Assembly (NCBI RefSeq): GCF_026393345.1
Contig: NZ_JAPLAI010000030.1
Location: forward strand, 35,598 to 99,597
Reading direction: 5' to 3'
DNA from: Microbacterium sp.
GTDB lineage: Bacteria; Actinomycetota; Actinomycetes; Actinomycetales; Microbacteriaceae
Length of the DNA: 64,000 nucleotides
The notes under the pieces were generated by a model. It saw only the letters and a list, made by a program, of their open reading frames with translations, made no database searches and was not told the origin of the DNA. This document shows, piece after piece, positions 17,786 through 27,400 of the stretch (the first letter of the stretch is position 1; each line of letters opens with the position of its first letter). The position numbers and the translations under genes are program-made.

Positions 17786-20070
17786 ACGGTCTTCGGGCGA
17801 CGCTGAACGCCGGCGCCATGGCCGCTCTCGTGCTGGTCGGCCTGGTTCCGCTCTCGGCCGCGTACGGCGACGTGAACTTCTGGATCGCCGCGGTCGGCGG
17901 CGCGCTCCTCGGCACGATCATCGCGGTGGCCGGGTGGCGGCTGCGATGGCACACGCTGACGATCGCCGCGATCACCGTGGTCGTGTACTTCCTGTTCGGT
18001 GGCGTCCTGGTCTTCCGGACTGAATCCCTGGGCGCTGTCGTCCCGACGCTGAACGTGCTCGCCGCGCTCGCGCTCGGGGTGGTGCAGGCGTGGAAGCAGG
18101 CGCTCACTCTGCAGACGCCGTTCACCGGATTCGACCACCTGGGCATCGTGCCCTACCTGGTCTCACTCGTCGCCGCCGTCATCTCCGTCAGCCTTGCGCT
18201 CCGGGCGCGGCGTGCGTTCGGTACGGCCGTGATTGCCCCTGCCCTTGTGCTCGTCTTCGCGATCACGTTCAGCACATACGACGGCGTGTTCCCCGGCATC
18301 GTCGGCGCCGGGTGGGCAGGCACCGCCCTGATCTGGACGGTGTGGCGGATGCGCGTCGCCCGAGCCGGGGAAGGAGGGTGGGCGCCGGAAGGGGAGGAAC
18401 TCGCATCCCTGCGATCCCACCGCCTGCCGGTGCTCGCGGCGACCGCATCCGTTGTCGTGATCGCTTTGCTCGCCGGGGGCGCGGTCGCCTCCGCTTCTGC
18501 CGCCACCGACCGCGAGGTGCTGCGTGACCATGTCGTGCCGCCGCTGGATCTGCACGACTACGCGTCCCCGCTGACGACCTACCGGAAGTACGAGCGCGAT
18601 GGTGCGGACTCGACGCTGTTCACTGTCACCGGCCTCCCCTCCGGTGCACGACTACGCCTGGCTACCCTCGATCTGTACGACGGTGTGGTCTATAAAGTCT
18701 CGGGCTCCGGCGGTGCCGGCTCGGGCGTGTTCACAAGGGCCGGTCGCGAGATCGACACGACGGCTACGGGCAACCCGGCGGTCGTCACCGTGCGTATCGA
18801 CGATCTCACCGGGGTGTGGGCGCCGACGGTGGGCTACGCCACCGGCATCGCTTTCGAGGGGGAGAACGCGGCCGATCGGGGCGGCGCCCTTCACTACAAC
18901 ACCGCCACCGGCACCGCACTGGTGACGACCGGGCTGGCGGCGGGCGATGAATATCGCCTGCGCGTGAATGTGCCGGCGACGCCATCCGAAGACGAACTGC
19001 TGGCGGCCACGGTGGCGTCTGTCAAGACTCCGGCGCCGACAGAGTTGCCGGACGAGGTGACGGCGCTCCTCGACAAGGTGACCGCGGGCGCCTCCTCCGA
19101 TGTCGAGCAGGTACGCGCCGTCGAGGCGTACTTCCAGACCACCGGCTTCTACAGCAGCGGGCTCGAGGGGCAAGTGACCTCGCGGTCGGGTCACACCGTC
19201 GATCGGGAGGCGGACCTCCTCGCGGGTGACCAGATGATCGGCGATGGTGAGCAGTACGCCGTCGCGATGGCACTCATGCTCTCGCAACTGGACTTCCCCG
19301 TGCGGGTCGTCATGGGATTCGTGCCGGAGTCGGACGGCGACACCGTCACGGTCAGGGGTGAGGACGTGCAGGCGTGGGTCGAGGTGCCGTTCGAAGGCCT
19401 CGGCTGGGTGGCGTTCTCGCCCACACCATCGAAGGACCGCGTGCCGCAGGAGGAGACGCCACAGCAGAGTCAGAAGCCGCAGGCCCAGGTTGCGCAGCCG
19501 CCGCAGACCCCCCAGGAGCCCGCGGAGTTGCCTCCGACGACACCGGTCGAGGATGCGGCGCCGCAGGATGCGCCGAGCGATCTGGGTTGGTTGTGGGCGA
19601 CGCTGCAGATCGGCGGGACGGCGCTCGTGATCCTCCTCGTTCTGCTGGGTCCGTCGCTCGCACTGGCGATCGCCCGCGCTCGTCGCCGCAGCAGACGAGC
19701 ACGGGAGGGATCGAGCGTGCAACGCGTCGATGGGGGATGGGCCGAGCTCGTGGATGCGGCGCTGGACGTCGGGGCGCCGCTCACGCGTGGCGCCACGCGG
19801 CGAGAGCAGGCGCGTGCGCTCGACGACCGCTACCCCCAGGCGGCGGTCGCGACCCTGGCGGTCCGTGCTGACCAGGCCGTCTTCGGTGCCGGCGATCCCG
19901 CGGACGATGAGGTGGAGCGCTACTGGGCCGATGTGGCGAGCGCGACCCGCTCACTGCGCTCTGCGACGCCCTGGCACCGCCGCGCGCTGGCACGCATGTT
20001 CCCGATATCCGTCGTGCGTCGCATCCGGTTGCCGCGGCTGCCGCGCCGGCGGCGGGGAGCCGCGTCATGA
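17782..20070 (+). CDS. transglutaminase-like membrane protein lacking the catalytic triad
   Basis: This 762-residue protein has about seven membrane helices in residues 8-245, an extracellular transglutaminase-like domain (about 250-560), a Pro/Gln-rich stretch, one more helix (about 612-636) and a cytoplasmic DUF4129-like tail. The fold signatures are clear: EQYAVAMALMLSQLDFPVRV and QAWVEVPFEGLGWVAFSPTP. All three catalytic positions are changed. The Cys of GxCEQ is Gly489, the His of HAWVE is Gln530, and the Asp of FDPTP is Ser546. It is therefore expected to be a binding or scaffold pseudoenzyme rather than a protease or transamidase. Both ends overlap neighbours by ATGA, between DUF58 and PP2C. 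Confidence 0.85.
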   Translation: MNGLRATLNAGAMAALVLVGLVPLSAAYGDVNFWIAAVGGALLGTIIAVAGWRLRWHTLTIAAITVVVYFLFGGVLVFRTESLGAVVPTLNVLAALALGVVQAWKQALTLQTPFTGFDHLGIVPYLVSLVAAVISVSLALRARRAFGTAVIAPALVLVFAITFSTYDGVFPGIVGAGWAGTALIWTVWRMRVARAGEGGWAPEGEELASLRSHRLPVLAATASVVVIALLAGGAVASASAATDREVLRDHVVPPLDLHDYASPLTTYRKYERDGADSTLFTVTGLPSGARLRLATLDLYDGVVYKVSGSGGAGSGVFTRAGREIDTTATGNPAVVTVRIDDLTGVWAPTVGYATGIAFEGENAADRGGALHYNTATGTALVTTGLAAGDEYRLRVNVPATPSEDELLAATVASVKTPAPTELPDEVTALLDKVTAGASSDVEQVRAVEAYFQTTGFYSSGLEGQVTSRSGHTVDREADLLAGDQMIGDGEQYAVAMALMLSQLDFPVRVVMGFVPESDGDTVTVRGEDVQAWVEVPFEGLGWVAFSPTPSKDRVPQEETPQQSQKPQAQVAQPPQTPQEPAELPPTTPVEDAAPQDAPSDLGWLWATLQIGGTALVILLVLLGPSLALAIARARRRSRRAREGSSVQRVDGGWAELVDAALDVGAPLTRGATRREQARALDDRYPQAAVATLAVRADQAVFGAGDPADDEVERYWADVASATRSLRSATPWHRRALARMFPISVVRRIRLPRLPRRRRGAAS

Positions 20071-20906
20071 GCGGCGCCGTCACCCTGTCGTGGGGTGCGG
20101 AGAGCGACCGGGGGCTGCGGCGCGCTGCCAACGAGGATTCGTTTCTGGCTGAGCCGCCGCTGTTCCTCGTCGCCGACGGCATGGGCGGTCACGATGCCGG
20201 CGCGGACGCCAGCCGTGCGGCGATCGACGGGTTCCGCCCGCTGGCGGGCCGCGACAGTGTGACGGTGGAAGAGATCCAGACAGCGTTCGCGGCCGCGGCC
20301 CGTGGGGTGGGGTCCATCGAGACGCAGCGATCCGCCGCCGGAACAACACTCACCGGGGTCGCGATCTGCGAGCAGGGCGGGGTCAGCTACTGGCTCGTGC
20401 TCAACATCGGCGACTCCCGCACGTATCGGCTCGCCGGTGGGCGACTCGAACAGATCAGCGTGGACCATTCCGCGGTGCAGGCGCTCGTTGACCGTGGGGA
20501 CCTGGCACCAGAAGCGGCAGAGACCCATCCCGAGCGCAACGTCGTGACACGGGCAGTGGGAGCGGGGTCGACGGGTGCGCCGGACTACTGGCTTCTCCCG
20601 GCCCACGCCGGCGATCGCGTCATGGTGTGTTCGGACGGGCTGTCGAAGGAACTCGGGTTCACGCAGATCGAGGCGGCGCTCGTCGCGGAGGCGTCGCCTC
20701 AGGCCGCGGCGACGCGGCTGCTTCACGAGGCGCTACTACAAGGCGGCCGAGACAACGTGACGGTTGTCGTGGTGGATGCGCACACGGTCATCGAGGCCGA
20801 TGAGGATCGAACGCTCCCGGGTGGCGGTTCGCCCGACGAACCCGAGGAAGACACGGTGCCGCGCGCACCGCGCGTAAGAGAAGGGGACGCCGTTGCTGAC
20901 GTATAG
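20067..20906 (+). CDS. PP2C-family protein Ser/Thr phosphatase
   Basis: This 279-residue protein has the full set of PPM metal-binding motifs: RAANEDSF near 17-24, VADGMGGH near 34-41, GDSRTYR, CSDGLSKEL and GGRDNVTVVVVD. It should be an active Mg/Mn-dependent phosphatase that removes phosphate from Ser and Thr. In this locus it is the natural counterpart of the kinase at 22155-23756 and would reset the FHA-binding phosphothreonines. It starts in an ATGA overlap, and its end overlaps the TTG start of the FHA protein gene. Confidence 0.92.
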   Translation: MSGAVTLSWGAESDRGLRRAANEDSFLAEPPLFLVADGMGGHDAGADASRAAIDGFRPLAGRDSVTVEEIQTAFAAAARGVGSIETQRSAAGTTLTGVAICEQGGVSYWLVLNIGDSRTYRLAGGRLEQISVDHSAVQALVDRGDLAPEAAETHPERNVVTRAVGAGSTGAPDYWLLPAHAGDRVMVCSDGLSKELGFTQIEAALVAEASPQAAATRLLHEALLQGGRDNVTVVVVDAHTVIEADEDRTLPGGGSPDEPEEDTVPRAPRVREGDAVADV

Positions 20907-22155
20907 CTCCGGGGACTGGCACATCGTGGCCGTCGGGTCTAGCGTGGCGCTGTTGCCACCCGAGATCGACCAGGCGACGCTCCTGCGTGTATGGCGGGGG
21001 ATGCGGGAGGGCGATGCTTTCGCGGTCGTGCTAGGTGAGCTCGTGGCGACCGTGGGGGCGAATATGGCGGCACTGCCCGCTTTCGCGATCGTCAGCAGGC
21101 AGGATGCGACCGCGCGCATCATCGTGCGGGGTTCGGTGCAGGCTCGGATCGAAACGCGTGAGGGTCGGGTCGAGCACGTCAGCGCGCTCGGCTCGCCGAC
21201 GTGGACGGATCGCACGATCGATGCGCCGGTGTCGCTATCGGTGGGGACGCCGCACGGCGAATCGTCGCTGCCGCTGAACGACGGTGTGGCCGCCGCGGCC
21301 GGCGCGACATGGGCGCTCGATGATGTGACTCCCGCATCATCGCTTCCGGTTGACGAGGCCGTCGCGGTGGCGACCGAACCCGTTCCGGAACCCATCGCGA
21401 TCGCGCCGATCGAGCCCGCCGCCATCTCGGAACCCGGCGAGACGCTGTTGCCCGCGCCCTCCGAGGAGACCGCAGTGCCGGATGCGGGACTGACGATCAC
21501 CGAATCGGTCGAGCTGACGTACGCCCCGCCCGTCGACGAACTCCCCGACGAGACCTCGGCGTACGACGACCTCATCTTCGGTGCCACGCGGATGTCGACC
21601 GTCGAGGACGCGGCTGTGCGGGACGAGCCGGACGCCGAGGCCGAGTCCGGAATGATCAGCGGTGTTCCGCTCGTGTCGATCCCGCCCGCCGCCGCGGAAC
21701 CGGTGCTCGGCGACCACGACGGTGAGACGATCTCCGCCGAGCAACTCGCCGCGCTCCAGGCGCAACTCGCGGGGGGCGCGGTCGACCCGCGACCGCCGGG
21801 ACCACCGGCCGTCGCCAGTCCCGCGCCGACACTGATCGTCTCGTCCGGCGAACGGGTGGTGCTCGATCGGAGCGCGGTGGTCGGGCGACGTCCGCGTGCC
21901 GTGCGCGCCACCGGCATGCTGCCGCATCTCGTGACGGTCGCGAGCCCTGACCGCGGGATCTCCAGCAACCACGTCGAACTGCGGGTGGAGGGGACGGATG
22001 TCATCGCGGCGGACCTCGACACCATGAACGGCACGCGCCTGCTCCGCCCGGGCGCGGAGCCGGTGCGACTGCACCCCAGTGAGCCCACGCTGCTTGTCTC
22101 CGGTGACCGCCTCGACCTGGGTGACGGCGTCGTGCTGTCCTTTGAGGGGATCTGA
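20893..22155 (+). CDS. FHA-domain protein (locus FHA 1)
   Basis: A TTG start at 20893 is supported by AAGGGG seven bases upstream and a short overlap with the phosphatase gene. The 420-residue protein begins with a folded region of about 110 residues of unknown type (YSSGDWHIVAVGSSVALLPP). A long, acidic, low-complexity linker follows. It ends in an FHA domain (about 320-418) with VVGRRPRA, ISSNHVEL and DLDTMNGTRL, the residues that read phosphothreonine. It is soluble. Its stop overlaps the kinase start, so it is a likely adaptor or substrate of that kinase. Confidence 0.85.
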   Translation: MLTYSSGDWHIVAVGSSVALLPPEIDQATLLRVWRGMREGDAFAVVLGELVATVGANMAALPAFAIVSRQDATARIIVRGSVQARIETREGRVEHVSALGSPTWTDRTIDAPVSLSVGTPHGESSLPLNDGVAAAAGATWALDDVTPASSLPVDEAVAVATEPVPEPIAIAPIEPAAISEPGETLLPAPSEETAVPDAGLTITESVELTYAPPVDELPDETSAYDDLIFGATRMSTVEDAAVRDEPDAEAESGMISGVPLVSIPPAAAEPVLGDHDGETISAEQLAALQAQLAGGAVDPRPPGPPAVASPAPTLIVSSGERVVLDRSAVVGRRPRAVRATGMLPHLVTVASPDRGISSNHVELRVEGTDVIAADLDTMNGTRLLRPGAEPVRLHPSEPTLLVSGDRLDLGDGVVLSFEGI

Positions 22156-23756
22156 TGCCTCCGCGCCCTCCCTCCCAGCCGCCCGTCCTTCCCGGGTTCG
22201 ACCACATCAAGCTGCTCGGCCGGGGCGGCTTCGCCGACGTGTTCCTCTACCAGCAGCTGCACCCTCGGCGGCAGGTCGCGGTGAAGGTCCTCCTGAAGGA
22301 CCGTCTCGGCACGACGAGCGCGGAGGGGTTCACCGAAGAGGCGAACCTCATGGCGCAGCTGGCGACGCATCCCTCGATCGTGTCGGTCTACCAGGCCGGG
22401 GTGTCCGACGACGGACGTCCGTACTTGGTGATGGAGTACTGCTCGAAGCCGAACCTGCAGGCGCGCCACAAACGCGAGCGGTTCTCCGAGGCTGAGACGC
22501 TGCGGGTCGGGGTGCAGATCGCCGGCGCGGTCGAGACCGCTCATCGTGCCGGCATCCTGCACCGTGACATCAAGCCGGCGAACATCCTCGTCACCGATTA
22601 TGGTCGCCCCGCACTCACCGACTTCGGTATCTCGGCGACCACGAGCGACGCGTTGAGCGGCATGAGTATCCCGTGGTCACCGCCGGAGTCGCTGCGCACC
22701 CCACCGCAGGGGTTCCCCTCGTCGGATGTGTACTCCCTCGCTGCGACGCTCTACACGCTGCTGACGAATCGGAGTCCGTTCGAGATTCCCGGGGCGTCGA
22801 ACACCGAACTCGATGTGATGGCTCGGATTCAGTCGATGGCGCTGCCCTCCACGGGCCGTCAAGATGTGTCCTCAGCGTTGCAGGCTGTGCTCGAACGAGC
22901 CATGTCGAAAGACCCGGCCCAGCGGTACGCATCCGCGATCGAGTTCGCACGGGCACTCCAGCGGGTGCAGATCGAGCACGGCATGCAGGCAACGCAAATC
23001 GACGTCCTCGAGGAAGAGCTCCTCGAGGAAGACGAGGAGGACGGCGAGGAACGAACGCGGTTCCGGGGGGTGACCAGCATCGATGCGCAGAGCGCGACGG
23101 CGGTCGTGCCGCCACATACGCTGCCCTCCGCCCCGGGGTTCATCGTTCCTTCCCCGCCTACGTCGCCGTCCCTGTTTCCGGGCGGGGATGAGACCCGTGC
23201 GAGATCCCTGTCGGGGGCCACGCTGCCGCCGAGGCCCGTCCCCGCAGGAATCACGGCCCCGCCCTCGCCTTTGCCCCTCGACGCGACAATCGTCCGCGCC
23301 CCGGAATCGATCTCGGTCGACGACGGGCCATCGGCCGCGCCGAAACGACGGCGACTCGCCTGGATGCTGACCGCCGCGGCCGTGATCGTCGTGGGCGCGG
23401 GCGTCGGGATCGCGGTCGCACTCGCTCCGGCCGGGGTGGGTACGCCGAGCGCGCAGGAATCGGCGGCGGCACCCGTCGATCCGGTCAACGAGGAGGTGCC
23501 CCCGCAGGTGTCTGCTCTGGCGGGCACCGCGACCTCGGAGGGCATCGCCTTCACCTGGACGAACCCCGATCCCGTCACCGGTGACGTCTACCTCTGGCGG
23601 CCGGTGGTGCCCGGTGAGGAATTCCCCTTCGAAGAGACGGAGTCGGCCACGGCCACTGTCGCCCCGGACGGTTCGGGCCGCGCCTGCATCGAAGTGGTGC
23701 TGCGACGGGCGGACGGCACCTCGGCAGCAGACAGCGTGGAGGGGTGCGCCCCGTGA
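22155..23756 (+). CDS. transmembrane Ser/Thr protein kinase (PknB-like)
   Basis: This 533-residue protein has a kinase domain with Gly-loop GRGGFADV (22-29), Lys44 (VAVKV), catalytic loop HRDIKPAN (D138) and DFG at 156-158. All key residues are present; the APE motif reads PPE. After an acidic, Pro-rich juxtamembrane part there is one membrane helix (about 400-425) and an extracellular Fn3-like domain of about 100 residues instead of PASTA repeats. It likely phosphorylates Thr residues in locus proteins that the FHA domains read. It sits between two FHA genes and shares overlaps with both. Confidence 0.92.
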   Translation: MPPRPPSQPPVLPGFDHIKLLGRGGFADVFLYQQLHPRRQVAVKVLLKDRLGTTSAEGFTEEANLMAQLATHPSIVSVYQAGVSDDGRPYLVMEYCSKPNLQARHKRERFSEAETLRVGVQIAGAVETAHRAGILHRDIKPANILVTDYGRPALTDFGISATTSDALSGMSIPWSPPESLRTPPQGFPSSDVYSLAATLYTLLTNRSPFEIPGASNTELDVMARIQSMALPSTGRQDVSSALQAVLERAMSKDPAQRYASAIEFARALQRVQIEHGMQATQIDVLEEELLEEDEEDGEERTRFRGVTSIDAQSATAVVPPHTLPSAPGFIVPSPPTSPSLFPGGDETRARSLSGATLPPRPVPAGITAPPSPLPLDATIVRAPESISVDDGPSAAPKRRRLAWMLTAAAVIVVGAGVGIAVALAPAGVGTPSAQESAAAPVDPVNEEVPPQVSALAGTATSEGIAFTWTNPDPVTGDVYLWRPVVPGEEFPFEETESATATVAPDGSGRACIEVVLRRADGTSAADSVEGCAP

Positions 23757-24496
23757 ACACGATCGACCCGGTCGCGCCGGTTGTGGATTCGGGCTCCGAG
23801 CGGGAGCGCGCCGTTTCGGTGGAGTACTGCGGCGAATGGTTTGCGGTCGTGCCGGGGCAGACCTTCTCGATCGGTCGTGAGGCGGATCTTTCCGTCGACG
23901 ACAACCCCTTCCTGCATCGACGGCTGCTGGAGATCCGCGAGTTCGAAGGGATCTGGCTGCTGCAGAACGTGGGGTCGCGGCTCGCCGTGACCGTCACCGA
24001 TGGCGCGGGACGCCTGCAGTCGTGGCTCGCGCCGGGCGGCAGGCTGCCTCTCGTCTTCGGCAGCACCACGGTCGTGTTCACGGCGGGACCCACGACCTAC
24101 GAGATCTCGTTGCACGTCGCCGAGCCGATGTTCAGTGAGACGCTCCCGTCGAGTGCCGAGGGGACGACGACGATCGGCGATGTCACGTTCACGCTCTCGC
24201 AGCGCCAGCTCATCCTCGCGCTGGCCGAGCCGATGCTGTTACGCGAGGGGAGCGGCATGGGCGAGATCCCCACCAGCGCGAAAGCGGCCGCGCGCCTCGG
24301 ATGGGCGATCACCAGATTCAACCGCAAGCTCGACAACGTCTGCGACAAGCTCGACCGGATGGGCGTTCAGGGGCTGCGCGGCGGCGTGCGGTCCTACGCC
24401 ACGAATCGCCGCATCCGGCTCGTCGAGTACGCGATCGCGGCGCGGCTCGTCACGCGCGCAGACCTGCCGCTCCTCGACCAGGAAGACGACGAATGA
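23753..24496 (+). CDS. degenerate FHA domain fused to a winged-helix-like domain
   Basis: The GTG at 23753 overlaps the kinase stop (GTGA) and has GGAGGGG at proper spacing; a GTG three codons earlier is the alternative. The protein has 247 residues. Residues about 20-125 resemble FHA (FSIGREADLSVDD), but the conserved S-x-x-H and N-G are not intact (NPFLHRRLLEI, QNVGS). Residues about 150-235 look like a helix-turn-helix: LSQRQLILALAEP, then IPTSAKAAARLGWAITRFNR and KLDNVCDKL. This pairing suggests a DNA-binding reader of the kinase signal and makes it a candidate regulator of the locus. Only the fold pattern supports that. Confidence 0.65.
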   Translation: MNTIDPVAPVVDSGSERERAVSVEYCGEWFAVVPGQTFSIGREADLSVDDNPFLHRRLLEIREFEGIWLLQNVGSRLAVTVTDGAGRLQSWLAPGGRLPLVFGSTTVVFTAGPTTYEISLHVAEPMFSETLPSSAEGTTTIGDVTFTLSQRQLILALAEPMLLREGSGMGEIPTSAKAAARLGWAITRFNRKLDNVCDKLDRMGVQGLRGGVRSYATNRRIRLVEYAIAARLVTRADLPLLDQEDDE

Positions 24497-27400
24497 AGCT
24501 CAAGCTCACCCTGCGGCGACCCGGGGGCGCGGTCGATCTCACCGTGAGCGCGGATGCCACGGCGACCGTCGCCGACGTCGCCCGGATGCTGCTTATCGCG
24601 GACCCGCAGAATGCTGGCGCTGTCGACGAGGGCGCGGTGACCCTCCGCGTTTCGGACGTGGCCGGTGCCGACGCTGCGCGCACGGTCAACGGCGATGCCA
24701 GCCTCGCGGAGTCCGGCCTGCTCTCCGGCACAGCCGTCGAGGTGGTCCGGGAAAGTGGCAGGTTCTCGTCCGCTGAGGGCGGGCGCGGGGCGCCGGTTGC
24801 GACAGTGCGGGTGCTCGCGGGGCCGGATGCGGGGAGGGAGTTCGCGGTGCCGGCGGGAGCGAGCGTCATCGGCCGCGACCGTGCTGCGGACCTGCGGCTG
24901 ACCGACCCCATGGTCTCGAAGCAGCACGCCAGGCTGAACGTGGGCGAGAGTGTCGAGATCCTCGATCTCAACTCTGCGAACGGTGTCATCGTCGGCGGTT
25001 CGCTGGTCACCCGCGCCGCGCTCTCGCCCAGTGATGTCGTCGTCGTTGGGGACACATCGCTGTGCGTCGTCCGGACGCAGCAGCCGCCCCAAGCATCGAC
25101 GACGCCGCAGGTCGACCACGTGCGTTCGCCACGGGTGGTGCCGCTGTATCCCGGGGTGGAGTTCGCCGCGCCGACTCCACCCAAGGTGCCGCAGCAACAG
25201 CGATTCCCGTTCATCGCGCTCGTCGCGCCGCTCCTCCTGGGCGCCGTGCTGTGGGCCGTCACGCAGCAACTGCTCGGCGTGATCATGATGGCTATGAGCC
25301 CGATCCTGCTGGTCGGGGCGTTCGTCGATCAAACACTCACCAGCCGCCGCGATCTCAAGGCGCAGCGGAAAGCCTTCGACGAGGGCATGTTGCGTACGCA
25401 GGAGCGACTGGAGAAGGCACGCGACGAGGAACGCCGTGTGCGGCGGACGGAGCTGCCCTCGAGCGCAGAGTTGCAGCAGGACTCCCGCCGACTCGGCCCG
25501 CTGCTGTGGACGGAGCGGGTGGAGTCGCCACGGTTCCTCGTGGTCAACGTCGGCGCCGGGCGGGCGCTCGCGCGCAATCGCGTCGCGCTCCCGCAGAGCC
25601 AGGACACCCTCCCGCACTGCTGGGATCAGCTGCTCGGCCTGCAGTTGGAGTTCTCCACCGTCGATGACGTTCCTGTCGCCGTCGACCTTGCCCTCGCCGG
25701 TTCCCTCGGGTACGCCGGACCGCAGGGGACCGTGCAGGCCGTGGCGCGGTCGGCGGTCTTCCAGATCGCTGCCCGACACTCTCCTGCCGAGGTGGCGATC
25801 GCGGCGATCGTGTCCCCGGGTACCCGGGCGGAGTGGGAGTGGCTGAAGTGGCTGCCTCATGCAAGCTCTAGCCACAGTGCGCTCACCGGCCCGCATCTCG
25901 CCGACGCAACGGGAACCGCATCCGCCCTGCTCGCCCGCATCGAGGGGATGATCGAGGCGCGCACCGAGGGTGGAGCCTCTCTTCGCGGCCCGATCGACCC
26001 CGCCAAGAGTGAGGAGCGGCCTGTTCCGGTCGTGCCCGCCGTCGTTCTGGTCGTCGAGAACGGCGCGCCGGTTGACCGTGCGCGGCTCACACGCATCGTG
26101 GAGCGGGGACCGGATGCGGGCGTGCATGTGGTGTGGTGCGCGCCCCGGGTGGAGCAGCTGCCTGCCGCATGTCGCAGTTTCGTCGTCATCGACGCAGCAG
26201 CGTCGGTCGGTGCCGCGGGTCAGGTGCGTCTGGGGGAGCGAACGTCACCCGTGACCCTCGAGATGCTCGACGTCGTGACCGCTGAGCAGCTGGCGCGGCT
26301 GCTCTCACCGGTCGTCGATGTCGGGGTCCCCGAGGCCGACGACTCTGACCTCCCCCGTTCGGTCGCATATCCGACGCTGACCGGGATGGAGATCCTGGGC
26401 GAGTCGGATGCGGTCGTGGAGCGATGGCGTCAGAATGGGTCGCTCGTCGCGCGGGATGGGACCGCCCCGGTGAGGCGGAAGAAGGAAGGCAACCTACGGG
26501 CGATCGTGGGGCACGCGGGTTCGGAGCCGTTCGTACTCGACCTGCGCGCGGACGGCCCGCATGCTCTCGTCGGTGGCACGACCGGCGCAGGCAAGTCGGA
26601 GTTCCTGCAGGCGTGGGTGCTGGGGATGGCTGCCGCGCACAGCCCCGACCGCCTGACGTTCCTGTTCGTCGATTACAAGGGCGGCACGGCCTTCGCGGAC
26701 TGCGTGAAGCTGCCGCACACCGTCGGGCTCGTGACCGACCTCTCGCCGCACCTGGTGCGGCGCGCTCTGACCTCACTGCGTGCCGAGCTGCGCTATCGCG
26801 AGCATCTGCTGAATGCCAAGAAGGCCAAAGACCTGGTCTCGCTCGAGAAGACCGGCGATCCGGATTGTCCGCCGAGCCTGGTGATCGTCGTCGATGAGTT
26901 CGCCGCGCTCGTGCAGGAGGTGCCGGATTTCGTCGACGGCGTCGTCGATGTCGCCCAGCGCGGGCGCTCGCTCGGGCTGCACCTCGTGCTGGCCACGCAG
27001 CGACCGGCGGGCGTCATCAAGGACAACCTGCGGGCGAACACGAACCTGCGGATCGCGCTGCGCATGGCGGACGCCGATGATTCGGTCGACATCCTGGGCG
27101 ACAAGATGGCGGCGTACTTCGACCCGTCGATCCCTGGACGGGGCGCGGCCAAGCGCGGTCCCGGACGCATCACCGCCTTCCAGACCGGGTACGCGGGTGG
27201 GCGCACGACGGGCGAGCCGCCGGTGCCGCGCATCGACGTCGAGGAGCTCGACTTCGGCGGCCATGCGGTGTGGGAACCGCCCGCCGTCGAGGCGGTGGAG
27301 GAGGCCGAGCCCGGTCCCACCGACATCGCCCGCATCGTCGCGACGGTACGGGGAGCTGCGACGATCGCCGCAGTGGCCGAACCTCGCCGGCCCTGGCTCG

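Noticed and set aside
17782..20070. Calling the transglutaminase-like protein an active enzyme
   Set aside because: Cys, His and Asp are all replaced (Gly489, Gln530, Ser546).
20736..22562. Long minus-strand frame opposite the FHA and kinase genes
   Set aside because: Antisense to two genes with full domain motifs and tight overlaps; the product is Ser/Thr/Arg-rich without a recognisable fold.
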